Source of the DNA: Branchiostoma floridae
Lineage: Eukaryota; Chordata; Leptocardii; Amphioxiformes; Branchiostomatidae
Assembly (NCBI RefSeq): GCF_000003815.2
Contig: NC_049980.1
Location: 33,930,858 to 33,994,857 of the forward strand
Length of the DNA: 64,000 bases
Direction: 5' to 3'
The notes under the pieces are model-generated. The model saw only the letters and a program-made list of their open reading frames with translations. It searched no databases and was not told the origin of the DNA. Of this stretch, positions 1 through 13,772 are shown piece by piece; position 1 is the first letter of the stretch, and every line of letters starts with the position of its first letter. Both the position numbers and the translations under genes were made by a program.

Positions 1-829
1 CCTAGAATATTGAGAAGTGCCAGGAAGTATTTGCTATTGGAGGATGGTGCACAATATCGGACAACTGAATCTACATCCACGTCATGCCAACACAAGAAGG
101 AATTATGAACAAAGAAGGGACTTTTCACCTTTAAGATGTGATGGGAACGATTGTTGCTGTAGTTTTACTTAGAACGTTCAACCTGAGGTAACATAGGCCA
201 GTAACCCTGTGTTCTTTTTCCATTTAATTTTCATATAACCTCAAGACCATATGATGGTTGATGTAAATCTGAATGATTATTCTATCCTTTAATACTGGAA
301 AATTTTACTTAGCAGTCAGATACATTAGAAGGGTAGAGAAAGCTTTATTTTGTTGTGAAAAAATGACCTCCATAAAAAGGAATAGAAATAACTTACTCCT
401 GCGATATAAGTTATAATCATGGATGCTGAATTATGAAAACGAAACATTTACTGTTGTTCTAATGGACCAAAACAGTGGTGAAAACAACAACAACAAGGAT
501 ATGTTATTCCAGCCACTATGTATACAATAGATATGCATTAATAAAGACTCACTTTTTAAATATCAAAAACATTTGCCTCATTGGCAATTTGTACAGTAGA
601 ACTCTTTCACAATCTTTGATACAAATTTACAAAATCATGGATATAAACTTGTTAAATCTTGTAACATACAAGACAATGGAAACATAAATTTTGGAATAAA
701 GAAAAGTGATGCTTCCAGTTTCTCATTGTAATTTCTGAAAGCTTTTTGTAAGATGGTTTCTGCTGAAGTTACTAAGAAGAAATGTAAGAAATACAATATG
801 TAAATCAAACTGGGCAGTGTTTATATGAT

Positions 830-1170
830 CTTAGTATGGTCAGAAAAGGGAATGGTCCAAAACAGGATTGGCCAATGGAATACAAAATACAGTCAAACCT
901 GTACAAGTGACCACCTCTACATAAGGACCACCTGGCCATAGATATACAGTCCAACCTGAACAAGTGATCATCTTTACACAAGGACTGCCTAGCCATTGAT
1001 ATACATTTTGGACAGTCAAACCTGTACTAGTGACCACCTCTACATGATGGTTGTAGATAAATTTCCCCATTGAAACAAGCAATAAGAACCCTGTCTATAG
1101 TGACCCCCTGTCAAAACAGACCAGATTTTATCTTTTTCCCACGTGGTCTACTTGGACAGGTTTGACATTT
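830..1170. repeat. Short tandem/interspersed repeat 3' of BDP1
   Basis: Units such as CAGTCAAACCTGTACAAGTG followed by ACCACCTCTACAT recur at about 890, 950 and 1015. This is a repeat rather than coding sequence, although several short frames cross it. Nothing else was recognised in 1-830, which is AT-rich 3' flank. Confidence 0.55.
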
Positions 1171-1208
1171 CTGCCCAATAAAAATGATCTGGAAACCATC
1201 AGCATGTG

Positions 1209-4200
1209 CTAGCTCTCTGCCTCCAACCCTGCCGCAGGCTTCTCCGCCGTACTGTCTGCATCCGGCTGCTCTTTAGCCATCTCTGTCACGATCTCTGTGA
1301 TCATCTCCTCCCCGATGACAACCGGTACTTCCTCCTCCTCTTCCTGTTCCTCCCCCCTCCTCCCCTCCATCTGCATCTGTTCTAGGATGTCCCTCGCTGT
1401 CAGATGCTCCCCGGTTACGAAGCTTAGCGACAGGCGCTCTGAACCTCCGCTGGTGTTACCGTCCAGGGAGGTGTTGTGTGCGGAATTGGAGGACGGAACT
1501 ACGACAGAGACTGTTTGCTGTCTGCTTGGTGAGGTGTTGTGCGAGACAGAACTGGTCGGCACGACGACTGAAACCGTCTGTTGTCCGCTCTGTGAAACAG
1601 AACTGGTCGGCACGACGACCGAAACCGTCCGCTCCCCGCCTGAACTTGTGTCCACCACCGGGATGACCAGATGGTACTGGGTGGCGCCGGAGTCCGTGGC
1701 CGTCCGGTTTCCTTCGTCATCCGTGAAAACCAGTTCTTCGACGTCACCCACCACGACACTGCCGTTCAGTGCGGTGCCCTGGATGATGGGATGCTGTGTC
1801 TCCGACGGCTCGAACCTCACCGGACTCTGAATCATCACTGTCTCCACCATTTCGGGTTCGCTTTCCTGCTCCCTTCTGGGCGACTGGAGGCCCCTTTCTG
1901 CCGTCCTCGGGCCGGTCTCCCCGGGGATGTAGAGCCAACGTTTACGTGGCGAGCTCCCGACGGCCCCCTGGCCTGGGGAGAATCGGGGAGGGCTGCCGAT
2001 GGGCGATGCACGGTTCACCACGGTGGGTGGCCGCGGGCGCTTTTTCGTCGGTTCCACGTTGATACTGAAGGTTTGAACGCGTTTGGGTTGCCGCCCGGCC
2101 CGCGTCGGTCCTTTCAGCATCCGGACAATTTTTGTTTCCTCGTCTTCGTTTTCATCATCCGCATCCTCCGTTTGTTCTCTCCTGGTACCCGCCTCATCAT
2201 CATCTCTGCTAACATCCGGGCGGGCGGAACTGTAACCAGGGAAACCTGCTGCGTTCTTGGGAGATGCTGTCAGCGGCGATGGCCTCACAGCCTCGCCATC
2301 TCGTTCCCCAAGGGCCTTTCCTGGAGAAAGTAAAGAAAATATTGTAATTTCCTTTAATTTTGTAAGGAGTCAATTTTGCTGTGAAAGATTTTCTTTTCAC
2401 CCTGTTTTAATTTCACAGTTGAAACAATTAAGCAGCAAAGATCATTAATTGATTGATTGATTTAAGGGCTCCTGGTCATCAGGACAGAATGTTAAATCAT
2501 GGTCCTGTATTGTTTGTGCTAGACGAAAGGAGCTAGGGGACCTGTAATTTCTGTACATAGCGCCTGTCCTCTCTGTCACGACATTTGCAAGACTAGATCT
2601 TTTGTGTGCTGAAGTGTTTTGAGGTCACTTAAATATTTCATTTACTTAAAACACTTACAATGAGCCTGTAAATACTGTACACAGCATCTGCCCATTCTGT
2701 CCTCTATGATGGACAAATATTGGCATGTAAAGATATCAAAACAGATTCCATTGAAGCAAGCAGAGTCTGCAAGCAAAATTTGCCCCTCAAACTGCAGGAA
2801 ATAGCATTTCAGAGGGTCTAGATTTCAACATTTTCCAGGGAGAAACAAAATCCTGGACCCACCTAGGATTGCCATGCTTTTGGCGCTCAACAGGATTTCC
2901 AAAGTCAAAATCCAAGGGATGGAAAAAAACTTCAGGCTGGCTAGAACACTGCGGCAGACTTACTTTTCCCTCCAGACTGGCCGTATGTCTCGTCATTTTC
3001 CGCCCCCCTCGGTCTCCCCTTCCCCCTCCTGGAGGCCTGGTCCTTCCTCCTCCTCTTCTTCTCATCTTCTGAGTCGGAGTCTGACTGGTCGAAGATGGAC
3101 TGGTCAAACTCCTGTCTCAGGGCTGGGGGGAGAGACAGAAAAGTTTTCTTACAACTCTTCATTCAGATTAATTTTTAACTGACTTACTTCATGCAGTTTT
3201 CAAACAAAAACAGTTTGCAGTGAAAAAAAGGACTTTTGCAGGCGTAACATTTACCTCCTCATGGTCTAGCACAATAAACTACTACTCTGTTTATTCTTAC
3301 TCAAACATATTCATATACATAACAAATGCATTTGCTGACCACCCCCTCCAGCTCTGTCCTGTCCCATGCTATATAATCTAATAGAATGCCACAGGATATG
3401 TGTCACACCTCCTGTAACCATGGTGAAAACCTAACCTCCACCAGGCTCCACAGGTCACTGGAAAAATGGTAGAAATTGGCAAAACTGTACTCCTCAGCCA
3501 TCTAAATCTGGCGTGTTTTCTGTCTTATTTGGCCAATTTCTATTATTTTTTCACCGACCCATGGAGCCCGGTAAAGGCTAGAGAAAACCATCTGATCCAT
3601 GTCATTATTTGTTACAACTTGTCATACAGGCTTACTATCTATCTCATATCTCACTCTTTGTTTACAGAATTGAAGCGAAAATGAAGTACATCTTTTTTAG
3701 TATTACACCCATTTTCTATTATCATTTCACAATTATAACTTACAAAGTGCCCTGTCCACCAGGTTCCTGTTCTGTTTCTCCTCCTTCTTGAACTTGGCCT
3801 TGAGCTGTGCCCGTGTTCTCTTGGGCAGCATGGCCGCCATCAGGGTGAAGTCCGTGCCGACCGTGCTCAGCGCTTTGTAGAACTTGATCGTTTCTGAGGA
3901 GGAAAATCAAAATTTTGTAAATACAATGTTTTTGCTGCATGAAAAGATGTAGAATACTAGAAGTGATACAAACATAAAATGATAAAGATTATGATAAAAG
4001 GTAGAAGCAAAACTTGAACTAAGACATAAATAATATCTATCAGATGAAAAAATGAAAACAAATGAAAAATACATCACATGATTAATCTCAAACATTAGTT
4101 AATTATCATTTACTTGTATTTCTTTACTGTACATTGTTATATATATTGGTTGTGTGAGCTGGGCTCCTTGGGAAATCAGTCTGTGCCTGATTTCAGGACC

Positions 4201-7200
4201 ACCCAGTCGTTTCTTATCAAGATGAATAAATAAATAAATAGAAGGAATAATTAAACCTTAATTAATATGTCAAGAATAATCCATGTTTGAGGGAAGAGGG
4301 TCAGCATCAGCGCTGTCTCCAGCTTTAAATTTTTTTCCGTCCAGGTTCGGGAGCCCATGTTGCTAAATCTGTTATTTCAAGCTTAAGAAGACACATTTTC
4401 ATTAGTTTTATGTCATGAAGTTCAGATTTTTGGGATGGATGCAGTGAATTCTTTTTCCGTCCCAACAATCAAATTTCCGTCTCAGGACAGAACAACGGGT
4501 CCTGGAGACAGCCCTGGTCAGCCACTCTTCTTCTTACATCATCAAAAGAAGAAGAAAGTACCTTTCATGTTCCAGGCCTGCGTCTGCGGCACCTTCTTGC
4601 GGAAGCTGGAGTAGGTCGTGTTGGACTCGTCCTCGCGGATGATGTCACTGTCGGAGCCCGCCTTCTTCGCAGGCGTGGAGACAGTCAGACTGAACGATGG
4701 AGTGCAAGGTTACTCCAACATCATCAACACCGTAGAAAAATGCTTTACTCCCAACACTGGGATTAACACTATAGGGACTTACCCCTTGTCAAGAGTCAGG
4801 AAGTATATTTCCAACTCTTTTAATCAACTTAAAAGCAACTACTAACACAGGGCATGGACCCTCCTCTGTCCCAAACCCCCCACGAGCGAGGCTGTTTTCT
4901 GTATCTAGGTCACCTGTGGGCACTTCTAAATCCTTATCAGTGGCCATCACATCCCAGTAAATTTTCAGACGGACTCAGAACTCTGTTGACCTTGTTTGCA
5001 GAATGAAGTGTCAAGAACGCACTGCTTTTGCAGGAAGGGGGCCATAAGTATCAGAAAGTTTATGTCACACCCCGTCTCTGTTGTTTTTAACATCAATTTG
5101 GGTAAATTTCACAGTGATTGAGATAGAAATAGGAGCAGGTCCCAAGAAAAGAATAGTTTACAGATACATACAAACATTGTCAAGCTAGAATCATAATCTA
5201 CCATGTGAATATGTCTTCTCCCTTTGTGATGTGTGTAATGGTTTATTGAGCAAAAACATATCGCCACATTCGCAGCCTAACGGCTGAATTGCAGTTGCAA
5301 TATCACAATAGAATAAACGCATTCGATCAATGTCCAACAAGGCAAAAATGTAAGAACAGTTATGGTTTATACATCTGTAATCAAAGTTTGGCCAGATACA
5401 TTAGAAAAATGAAAAAAAAAATGTAGTATCTTCAGCAAATGAAGGAAAATAATTACGTCTGTTCATTAAGAACGATGGTTCCGTCCTCGGCCACCCTGAC
5501 CTGGGGCACCAGGAGGCTGTCATCAGCTGGGTCTTCCTCTGCTGGGGGCGGGTCTTGGCTGGAAAAGGTGATTATTAATGAAGAAATGTTCAACATTTAT
5601 TTGCATAACAGACACTTATGTTTTCCCTGAAAGGGGAATACATATTGTTTTTTCTGGCAAGTTCTTTTTATTTCTTCTTCTGTCAGGAACCAATCAGAGC
5701 TTAGAACTGCCATCAACATCAATTTGGGTTAATTATGCGACCAGTAAGGGAGAAATAGTCAAGACATAAGAATAGTTTACAATAGTTTATAAATACAAGC
5801 AAACAATGTCAAGGTAGAATTATAATATACCAAAAAAATCCAATTTCTCCTCACTTCTTTGTGATGGTGACAATGTAACAGATATGTTTTATAATCAGAG
5901 CTTAGAACTGGGTTAGCATATTAGCTTTACATTGTATAATTATTTTTGTACCCACACACAATACTATAGGGCGAGCCTAAGTGGTCCCTTACCTGCCCTC
6001 CTCCTCCAGCATCTCTTCCTCCCTCTCCTCCTCCTGGTCCCTCTCACTGGTAACATCAACATCCTGTCTCACCTGCTTCTTTTTCTCCTTCAGCTTTTTG
6101 GCCTTTTCTTCTGTTGATCTGGAGTAAAAGAAATAAGTTAATATCCCACAGGTTCTTCTTTGAGTCTTCATTTAAGCTCAAATCAGCCAAGTAGTAGCAG
6201 TATCCAGTATTTGATTAAGCTCAAAACAGCCAGCAGGCCACTTTTCATTGAGGTCATGAGGGAGCAGGTAAGGGTCAGATAAAACATAAAGATACATGAT
6301 TACATTATAGTGTTATGTAGGTATGTTCGTCTGTATTTATATTGTACACAGTATATGGGTCAGCTGTGACCAGTGCAAGCTGCCTAGGCTGACTAACTGT
6401 AACGAATTGTTTCATTGTTAATAAGTACAAAATTATTACAAATCAAAAAAAATATCTTCATGTCATTGAAAGAATAACTTACTTCAAAACACGATTTAAA
6501 AACTGATGAAAAGACAATCACTTTAGGTTTGAAGAAAGAGCTTTTGAAACTCTGACCTGACTTTTAGATCTAAAAAATGAAACAGTTTGGAACTGACTTC
6601 ATCATGTTGAACTTGGGGTTGTAGTAGATGAGGTCAGCCATGGTCATCCTGTTCTTGTCTGGAGGTTTGCTCTGGTTGTGCCGCTGTCTGCGTTTGGCGG
6701 GGCCCTGGGAGGTAATGACAATCACACAGACCACATTACAGCTACTCAAACACTAGGAGAAATATGATATGTGTCCTTGCACTCACACTCGCTTATCAGT
6801 GACTCACTATCAGTCACAAATCAAGTACACATCTCCAATTTTGGGTGCACAAAAGTGCAGACATATTCAGTATTTCCAACCGAGTACCTTACTTCTTAGT
6901 ACATTTGCTAAACTTTCTTCCAACACAAAGTTACACGCGGATCAAATTTTCATCAACCACTGTTGCCGTCTTCAGGATCAATAGTGATGGTCACTCTTGC
7001 AGATATATGACGTCAGCAATCGGTCACTGGTTTTTGATAGTGATTGGTCATCAGTATTGATCCTGAAGAAGACGACAGTGGTCATTGAAAATTTGACCCT
7101 TGTATATATACCTTTGTGTTTTAAGAAAGTTTAGCATTGTACTATGATTACCACCAACACAGATAAGCTTCCATGATACTTTACCTCTTCTTACCCCTTC

Positions 7201-8823
7201 TTTTACAATTTTCAGTATAGTAGTAGTATCCGTTATTTGATTATAATGCTGCTGGGATCCCTGACACAGGGGAAGGCAGCAGTGGTCAGTGACAGAGATC
7301 TGAAGAGATCTTGTTGAAGAGTAGGTTTTATATCCCAACTATGATTTGATATGCAAAAGAGTTGAAGACAAGTTTTAGTGGTACTTTACCTCTTCCTCCT
7401 CCTGCTCCTTCTCCCTGCGCCTCTCCGGCTGGATGTTGGGCGTGTACATCCCGCTGACCCGCCTCTCGCGATGCGGGATGGTCAGCGGCCGCTCCGAGCC
7501 GTCCCGACCGTCCACGCTCGACGTGGAGTCCAGCCTCCGCCTGGGGATCACCAGCGGGGGAAGGTGGCGCGCAGGCGGTTTGCTGAAAAGGAGAAAAGAT
7601 GTCATGTGTCACGTAGAAGACTGGATATGGTTTTGAAACGGTCAGACGTTTCGGATAGAATCCACTATCCTTCATCAGTGACACTGAAGTGATCTGGAGG
7701 AAACACTTTTTAGTCTTTTATACTCTAACTATGAATGGAGACAATTTCAGATGTCCAACAGGAAACGTTGTTCTTCCAGAACTCTTCAGTGTTACTGACG
7801 AAGGATAGTGGAATCTATCCGAAATGTCTAACCGTTTCCAAAACCATCTCCAGTTGCTTGAGTAACTACTTTTTGGCGTATCTTATTACCTGGATGTCTA
7901 ACCTACATCGACGCATGTAGAAGACTGTCCATAACAGTACTGTCAAGAGAAGAGTCAATGATCATTCTTTTTTTGTACCTCTGAGTATGAAAGGAATGAT
8001 GTACACAAATTACAGACAAGCGAGTAATTTACTACAGGTGAGTCCAACAAGTTAGCTTCATGAAAGGTTCAGAATGTGTTACCGACCTGCTGAAAGGCTC
8101 CGACACCCTTTGTACGGGCGGCGGCTCCTGGAACTGTTTTTGCCCCGAGTCTTCCTTCTTCTCTTCGTTACCGGGTGTCGACTCCTTCTCTGTTACCGCG
8201 GCAACAGGTTTCCCAGTAGTCGCCGCACCCTGTCTCCGCCGACCCAGGTTCGGCACCGCCATGACGCGCTTCCTGCGCCCTGCGACCGTGGCTGACTTCT
8301 GCCCATCTTTGTCAGAAATCTTTGCATCCTTCTGGGTTTTGACGGTTGGAGCACTGCTCTTGCTTTTGTCATCGCTAGAAGCCTTGACGTCTTTCTGACT
8401 TTTGTCTTTTTGACTTTTCACTGCTGCAGCATTGTTTGCAGTCTCATTTTTGTCATTGCTTGACAAAGTGTTGTTGTCAGTGGTACCCGTATCAACATTT
8501 TTGTCAGGAATCTTTTCAGTCGGTCCTGCAGATTCTTCCTTCAGCTTGCTGGATGCTTTGTCTGGTGGTTGAGGAGGTTTTACTGAGGAGTTTGAGTTTG
8601 TTTTCCGAGGCGGCGGTGTGGAGACATTTTTAACTGCAGTTTCAGGCTGCTGCTTGGCTTCCTGCTCGGCTGCTTGAGCGGTCACTTTCTCCTGCTTGTC
8701 GGGAGCTTTTGGCTCCTTGTTGGTGACTTTGGCGGGTGTTTCTTTAGCAGAGGGAGCCTTGCCTCTGGACGCAGCTGCCACGGACTTGACGTTCGGCCGG
8801 AAGACTGCCCTCGCTCGCCGCAT
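1209..8823 (-). CDS. BDP1: BDP1, TFIIIB subunit B'' of RNA polymerase III (9 coding exons, 937 aa)
   Basis: Nuclear subunit of TFIIIB, which recruits RNA polymerase III to tRNA and 5S genes. Exons in transcript order: 8823-8087, 7582-7390, 6704-6598, 6118-5993, 5558-5457, 4689-4562, 3893-3744, 3122-2964, 2320-1209. All have AG/GT borders and the total, 2814 nt, closes in frame. Family landmarks are the N-terminus MRRARAVFRPNVKS, the block PPDKNRMTMADLIYYNP (about residues 324-340), VPQVRVAEDGTIVLNEQ (about 405-421), and the SANT domain (about 445-512, containing FYKALSTVGTDFTLMAAMLP). A Lys/Ser/Thr-rich region precedes these blocks. The C-terminal exon is acidic and low-complexity and carries three TVSVVVP repeats. 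The protein is far shorter than the human one (over 2,500 aa), as in other invertebrates. An acceptor AG sits 20 nt upstream of the first ATG, so a non-coding first exon must exist. Identity is secure; exon borders come from reading splice signals. Confidence 0.93.
5090..5880. repeat. Pair of diverged direct repeats around a BDP1 exon
   Basis: Sequence from about 5090 (CATCAATTTGGGTAAATT) through GAATAGTTTACA to the TTTGTGATG near 5230 recurs, diverged, at about 5714-5870. The exon at 5457-5558 lies between the copies. Confidence 0.5.
7617..7870. mobile_element. Palindromic GAAACGTCTGACC-type repeat in a BDP1 intron
   Basis: The left part (CTGGATATGGTTTTGAAACG, 7619 on) and the right part (to 7853) are near-perfect reverse complements of about 68 bp each, around a spacer of about 110 bp. 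The same termini recur at 28110-28200, 42469-42615 and 51410-51500, so this is a dispersed family, probably non-autonomous. Confidence 0.65.
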
Positions 8824-9190
8824 GTTGGCACGGTCCAACGGCACTGGAAAGAACAGAAAATATTGAAGCTTAGCTGGGCCAACTTACTCAACAAGAAACA
8901 GATCAAGCAAAGCTATTCCCTAAAGTGCCAGATGTTTCATTATCTCTATCTTGCATCAGTGACTGAGAATGAAAAACAACAAGTGTAATCTTCTGGCTCT
9001 TGAGACAATTTATCCAGCTGCTTGATTTATTATGATTTATAATGTCCTTTCTGGATGTCTAACATTCAATCAATGTAAAGTCCTATCAGACCTATTTTTG
9101 TTGTTGTTGTTGTTGTTGTCCTCATTTACCGTCTATTATTTCGCTAGACGTGGTCTCTTGGTGCTGAGTAACACATGGTTCGCTTTAGAG

Positions 9191-9535
9191 TCAATAGTCT
9201 CTCTTGGTATTTAACTCTTGGTTCCTTGTGCTTGAGAGTTGTTGGAGGAGTTTCGAGGAGAGTACGTCGAAACGGTGTGTACTCTCAATGTACTGGGAGA
9301 AGGCCATGTACATCTGTTTGTTGATTCCTTCTGACAGGTCTTCTCTCATTCCAGCCAGCGTGGTGATGTCGGTGTCTCTGCTGTCTCCTGCTGTGTTGTA
9401 TGTCTCATATATATTCTCCACTTCTAGCAGCATGTGTTGTCTCTCCTTATCATAGCGAGGGCAGTGGTACAGGAAGTGGTTGGTGGTCTCCACAGCACCG
9501 CAGTTTGTGCAGCTAGGTGAGATTTCAGGGTTCAT
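9191..9535 (-). mobile_element. LINE 3' fragment (Cys/His knuckle region)
   Basis: The open frame on the minus strand contains CTNCGAVETTNHFLYHCPRY, the C-x2-C...H-x4-C knuckle found downstream of reverse transcriptase in non-LTR elements. It is a truncated remnant inside BDP1 intron 1. The clade is not determined. Confidence 0.65.
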
Positions 9536-10688
9536 CTATGTAAAGTAAAGTAGATTGGACACATTCCTCAAGCTACCGATGCCTTTTAATTTTGCACCGC
9601 AGTCATCCCTCAGTAACAAATCTGGAGCCAAATAGTTCCCATTTAAGAACTTTTATAATTTCAGCCAGTCACCCAGGTGTGAAAGATGTTGGTAACTTTA
9701 GGAATGAGTTCAATCTACTTTATAGTCCTACCAGACCTAGTCTACCAAAGCATGCCAAAAAAAACCCAGTCCATGACAGTTCATAAAATGGAAAGCTGAC
9801 AGCTGTACCAATAATATCTGCCCGTGCCAGGGATATAATTCGCTGAGTGTCACAAACCGATGCACAGTGCACGGGGAGGTAGGGTTTACGTAAGAAAAGT
9901 GTTGGAAAAACATCGGCGCATGCATGTGGGAATATGGTGGTTTTTCGTCGGCATTTACAGTGATCCGTCTTGTCCTTTGGATTTTCGCTGGAAAACCGTA
10001 TTCCAATGTCGATTTTCCAATGATATAACGGCACTTATCCGATGGGCTTTTAACTTCCGACATTAATCTGATGGCCTTCCGACGACAGTTAATGGTTTCA
10101 TGTCGGTTTTTTTTTCCTACAGAGTTCCGATGCAGGTCACCTAGACAACAAGTAACAAACGTGGCAAATGGGATTTCCCCGCTTGGATGTGGCCATGGCA
10201 ACGCCACTGAGTGACGAATAGCTTCTTTATTGGTTACCATGGCTACTGAATGATTGACATCCGTGATCGTCGCGATTTGTTTTGTTTTCTCAGCTGTGGC
10301 GTTAAGAATATGAATAATTAAAGAAAAAAAGGTAACTTCAGACGATCACTTTGAACCCAGAAAATGTGGGTTCGAGCCCTTGATGCGACATTATTTTTTA
10401 ATGTTTTCCCCGAAGGGCAAAACACATTGGCTTGACCAAGGAGTTTGTTTTGACTCCCTTTTTGTTGGGGTAGACAAACAAAACAAATTCTAAAGTGAGT
10501 TGGAAGACAAGCTGGACAGCTCCCCTAAAGGTATGTAGGGTAGGCCCCAAGGCTTCCCCTAGCAGAATGGCAATCCAGTCGACCAACCACAGAGCAGACA
10601 TCACGCTTCAGATTAACTTCATCAGCGTGAATGGCTGCTAACACATGCGCTTCCCCAGGTGATGTAGAGCACACAATTCATGCAGACA

Positions 10689-11150
10689 GTTGTCTATGCT
10701 TGCATACTTTAGAATGTGGTTTATAAAATGGCCACATTATGTATTTTTCACAAAACTGTACATAAAGAAACTGATTTAAGTGATATTGCCAAGAACAATC
10801 GCATATATTTCATGGTGCATCAAACCCATTCACAAAACATGTTTATTATTAGAGGAATTCAATAAATAAAAACATTTAATAAATTATGTTAATGAGGTCC
10901 TGAAAACTCAAGGATGCACACACCACTCGTATTAAGTTGTCTACGCTTGCATACTTTGAATGTGGTTCTTAAAATAGCCATATCATAACCTTTTCACAAA
11001 ACTGTACAAAAAGAAACTGATTTAAGTGATTTTGACAAGAACAATTGCGTATATTTCATTGTGCGCCAAACCTGTTCACAAATCATGTTTATTATCAGTG
11101 CAATTCAATGAATACAAACCTTTTGATAAATTATGTTAATGAGGTCCAGT
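10689..11150. repeat. Diverged tandem duplication, 247-bp unit
   Basis: Two copies begin at 10689 and 10936 (GTTGTCTAYGCTTGCATACTTT) and end near TTATGTTAATGAGGTCC. They differ at perhaps one base in six. AT-rich, no coding sequence seen. Confidence 0.75.
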
Positions 11151-12088
11151 TAATGAGCATTTTCTATTGCTGAGCCGTCAACCCAGTTGCTTATCATAGA
11201 TAGATGGACCAAAAAATGAATACCACACTTTCTTGATTAAAGCACCTTTAAATTTGTTTGGGAAATAAAAATGTTTTCTGACTGATCTGTTATGGACCTC
11301 CTACCTTCAACTACTATTGTACTATGTACATGTGCAACATATCTCTTGCGTATGCGGAAACCTTCTGGCGTCTTTCATACAATTTTTGCAGATGATTGCG
11401 GGACGTAAAGAATTTTTTTTTTAACGTTACGTGTTCTAATTCTGCGGAAGATTGCAGGACGTATTGCGGAAGATGCAAAACGTCGGCAGAAACTTGAAGC
11501 GCATTTCATGGCCGTTACCGATGACACATCTTTTATAAAATCGTTAAAAGACGTTATGTCATCCACTTGCGTGAAAATATCTTCATGGCTTTCATGGACC
11601 CATTTCGACGCACAGTATTTTTAAACTACGGTGATTCAGAAAAAAATACTACCAATTATCGGACAGTGGTTATCTTTTTTTTTATTTACTTAGGATTCAC
11701 CTGGGTAGATAAGGGGGGGGGGCGAAGGAGGCCATATGACCGAAGGAGGCCATATATATATATAGGATTCACCGCAAAGGCTCATGGAGCCACTCAAACG
11801 TTTTGGGTTATAATACTGTATTGTGAAAGATGTCTGTTAACCCTTGACTTAATCAATCAAACAATCAAAAATGGTTTATTAGTAAAACAAAGTACTGGCA
11901 GCCAGGGGCTGAATTGTGACTTGTTGTACATTAAAATCTCTGCTTACTTAATATAATTAACATACACAATCAATTTCTAGCACGTGATTGCACTTTAAAA
12001 CAAATGATCTCGGAGAGAATTGCTGTTTAAGTGGATAGTTCATTTAACATGAATAAAAGCATACATAGTTTACAGTTCATAAACATTG

Positions 12089-12496
12089 TCATTTTTTCTC
12101 GTTGAGAAGCCTTAGCATTGATGGTACAGGACTGTTGCGGAATCTTGTAGTGCGGAAGGTAGGTACGGTCAGTGTTTGTGAATTCCGCAGGTTACGGCCA
12201 TGCGTCTGACCACGGGTTTGCGGTAACAGGTGTGCAGTTCTTTCTGACTTCTGCATACTGGATGCAAACCTTCGGCAGAGGTTGGTTCTTCTTTCCTCCA
12301 GTGTTTCAAGTCCACACTGTTGCAGGGCTGATGAGTAGTCAGTGTAGTTACGCCCGAGGATTGTTCGGCAGGCGCGTCTCTGTACAAGTTCCAAGGTTGC
12401 GGTCTGTTTGCTTGTAAGACTGTTGTGGTACACTGGTGCACAATATTCCAGAATAGGCCTGATAAATCCACAGTACACCGTTACCAAGTCAGCCAC
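12089..12496 (-). mobile_element. LINE reverse-transcriptase C-terminal fragment
   Basis: A 135-aa frame with YCGFIRPILEYCAPVYHNSL and LELVQRRACRTILG. These are the typical motifs of the reverse-transcriptase thumb and C-terminal region of CR1/Jockey-like non-LTR elements. Truncated at both ends; lies within the 3.5 kb inverted-repeat element. Confidence 0.8.
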
Positions 12497-13772
12497 CGGT
12501 ATTGAACGTCTTAAACAGTTTCAGATTGTACCCATGGGGAAGCAAGTCCGAGGAAGCTTATTCCATAGCGATGTCAGGTTGATCCATCTTCTACCCGTAT
12601 GGTCTGGCCAATGCTTGACCTAGTCTTTTTTATCAAGTGATAATATCCAGTCTATTATCTTGTTAATAACTATAGTCTGTGTGGACTGTCTTTGGCTGAG
12701 TTCATGTTAACTTTCGAAACGTGTTAGTTCCTAGATTAGTGTTAGAATTAGAGAGTTAGTGTTAAAGTGACAAAACAAACTTTTGAGAAAAACAGTGAAA
12801 TATTAATAAATCAACAGGAAATCAAACTCAACAGGAACAAAACGGATAAATCAATAGATAATATAAGATAAATCAGTTCTTCCGTGACAGCACATCTCCA
12901 TCCTCAAACTTTGACGGTATTGACAAACCTGAATAATGGGAATACACGACATTAGTCATGATCAACATAATGCACTGGTCAACTAGCCACCGAAAGTGAC
13001 AGTGGTTTCAAAAAGTGGGCATCCTAAAAAAATTGTTAAACCCCAGTTAAAAAATGTAACATAAAAGGAAATATGTAATCAACAAAACAGTATCAACTCT
13101 GTAGCTCGTTTATTCATATCGAGATATTCCTACATTATCCTGTTAATCGGGGCCTGACGCCTGTCATGACCTCAAATGACCTCCAGTCGGTGCGTTAAAA
13201 CCAACACATTTCCAACATCTATTGGGAACGCATCGGAAGACTGACGGAAAAACAATGGGCGGGCGCCATTGATTTGGCCTGATTTCTGGATTTCTGTCGG
13301 ATCCAACATCGGAAAATCTGAATGTGAAAATCCGACACAAATCTTACATAATTACGTTACCAACCCATTGACAATCCGACCTCCCCGTGCACTGTGATGC
13401 ACGTGCAGCACTTTGGAACGATCAGCTGTCGATAATCACTCAATGTTTTTGAGACTTGCTAAAGTCTACGGTATATGAATTTCAAAAGACAACAGGAGGC
13501 GTTATTACATCGTGGCCTAAAGTAGTAAAGAAAAATGCTACTCAAAACGCGAATTTCGCCACGGTTTTTTAAATTAGACACCGGAAAAAAGACTAAATTA
13601 TTTTGTTTTGAGGAAGATCAGACAGAAGCATGTTCGACGGCAGACCGCCCGTAATTCTAATTTTTACCGAATACAGAAGGATTTTCAGCTCACATGGCTA
13701 TTCAGGTTGCCTCACTGGAACCTTCAGGAATTTATAGACACAATGATTAACTGGTGACTAGGTCCAACTCAC

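Larger units (their letters stand above)
9864..13395. mobile_element. 3.5 kb inverted-terminal-repeat element in BDP1 intron 1
   Basis: The ends are perfect 17-bp inverted repeats, ACAGTGCACGGGGAGGT (9864-9880) and its complement (13379-13395). Both are flanked by GATGC (9859-9863 and 13396-13400), a possible 5-bp target-site duplication. Inside are an old tandem duplication (10689-11150) and a LINE reverse-transcriptase fragment, but no transposase frame, so the element is non-autonomous or composite. The superfamily is not assigned. Confidence 0.6.

Noticed and set aside
1297-2333. Plus-strand frames of 177 and 220 aa
   Set aside because: Shadows of the GC-rich last BDP1 exon on the minus strand.
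9737-10240. Minus-strand frame of 167 aa
   Set aside because: Overlaps the end of an inverted-repeat element; no domain recognised and composition not coding-like.
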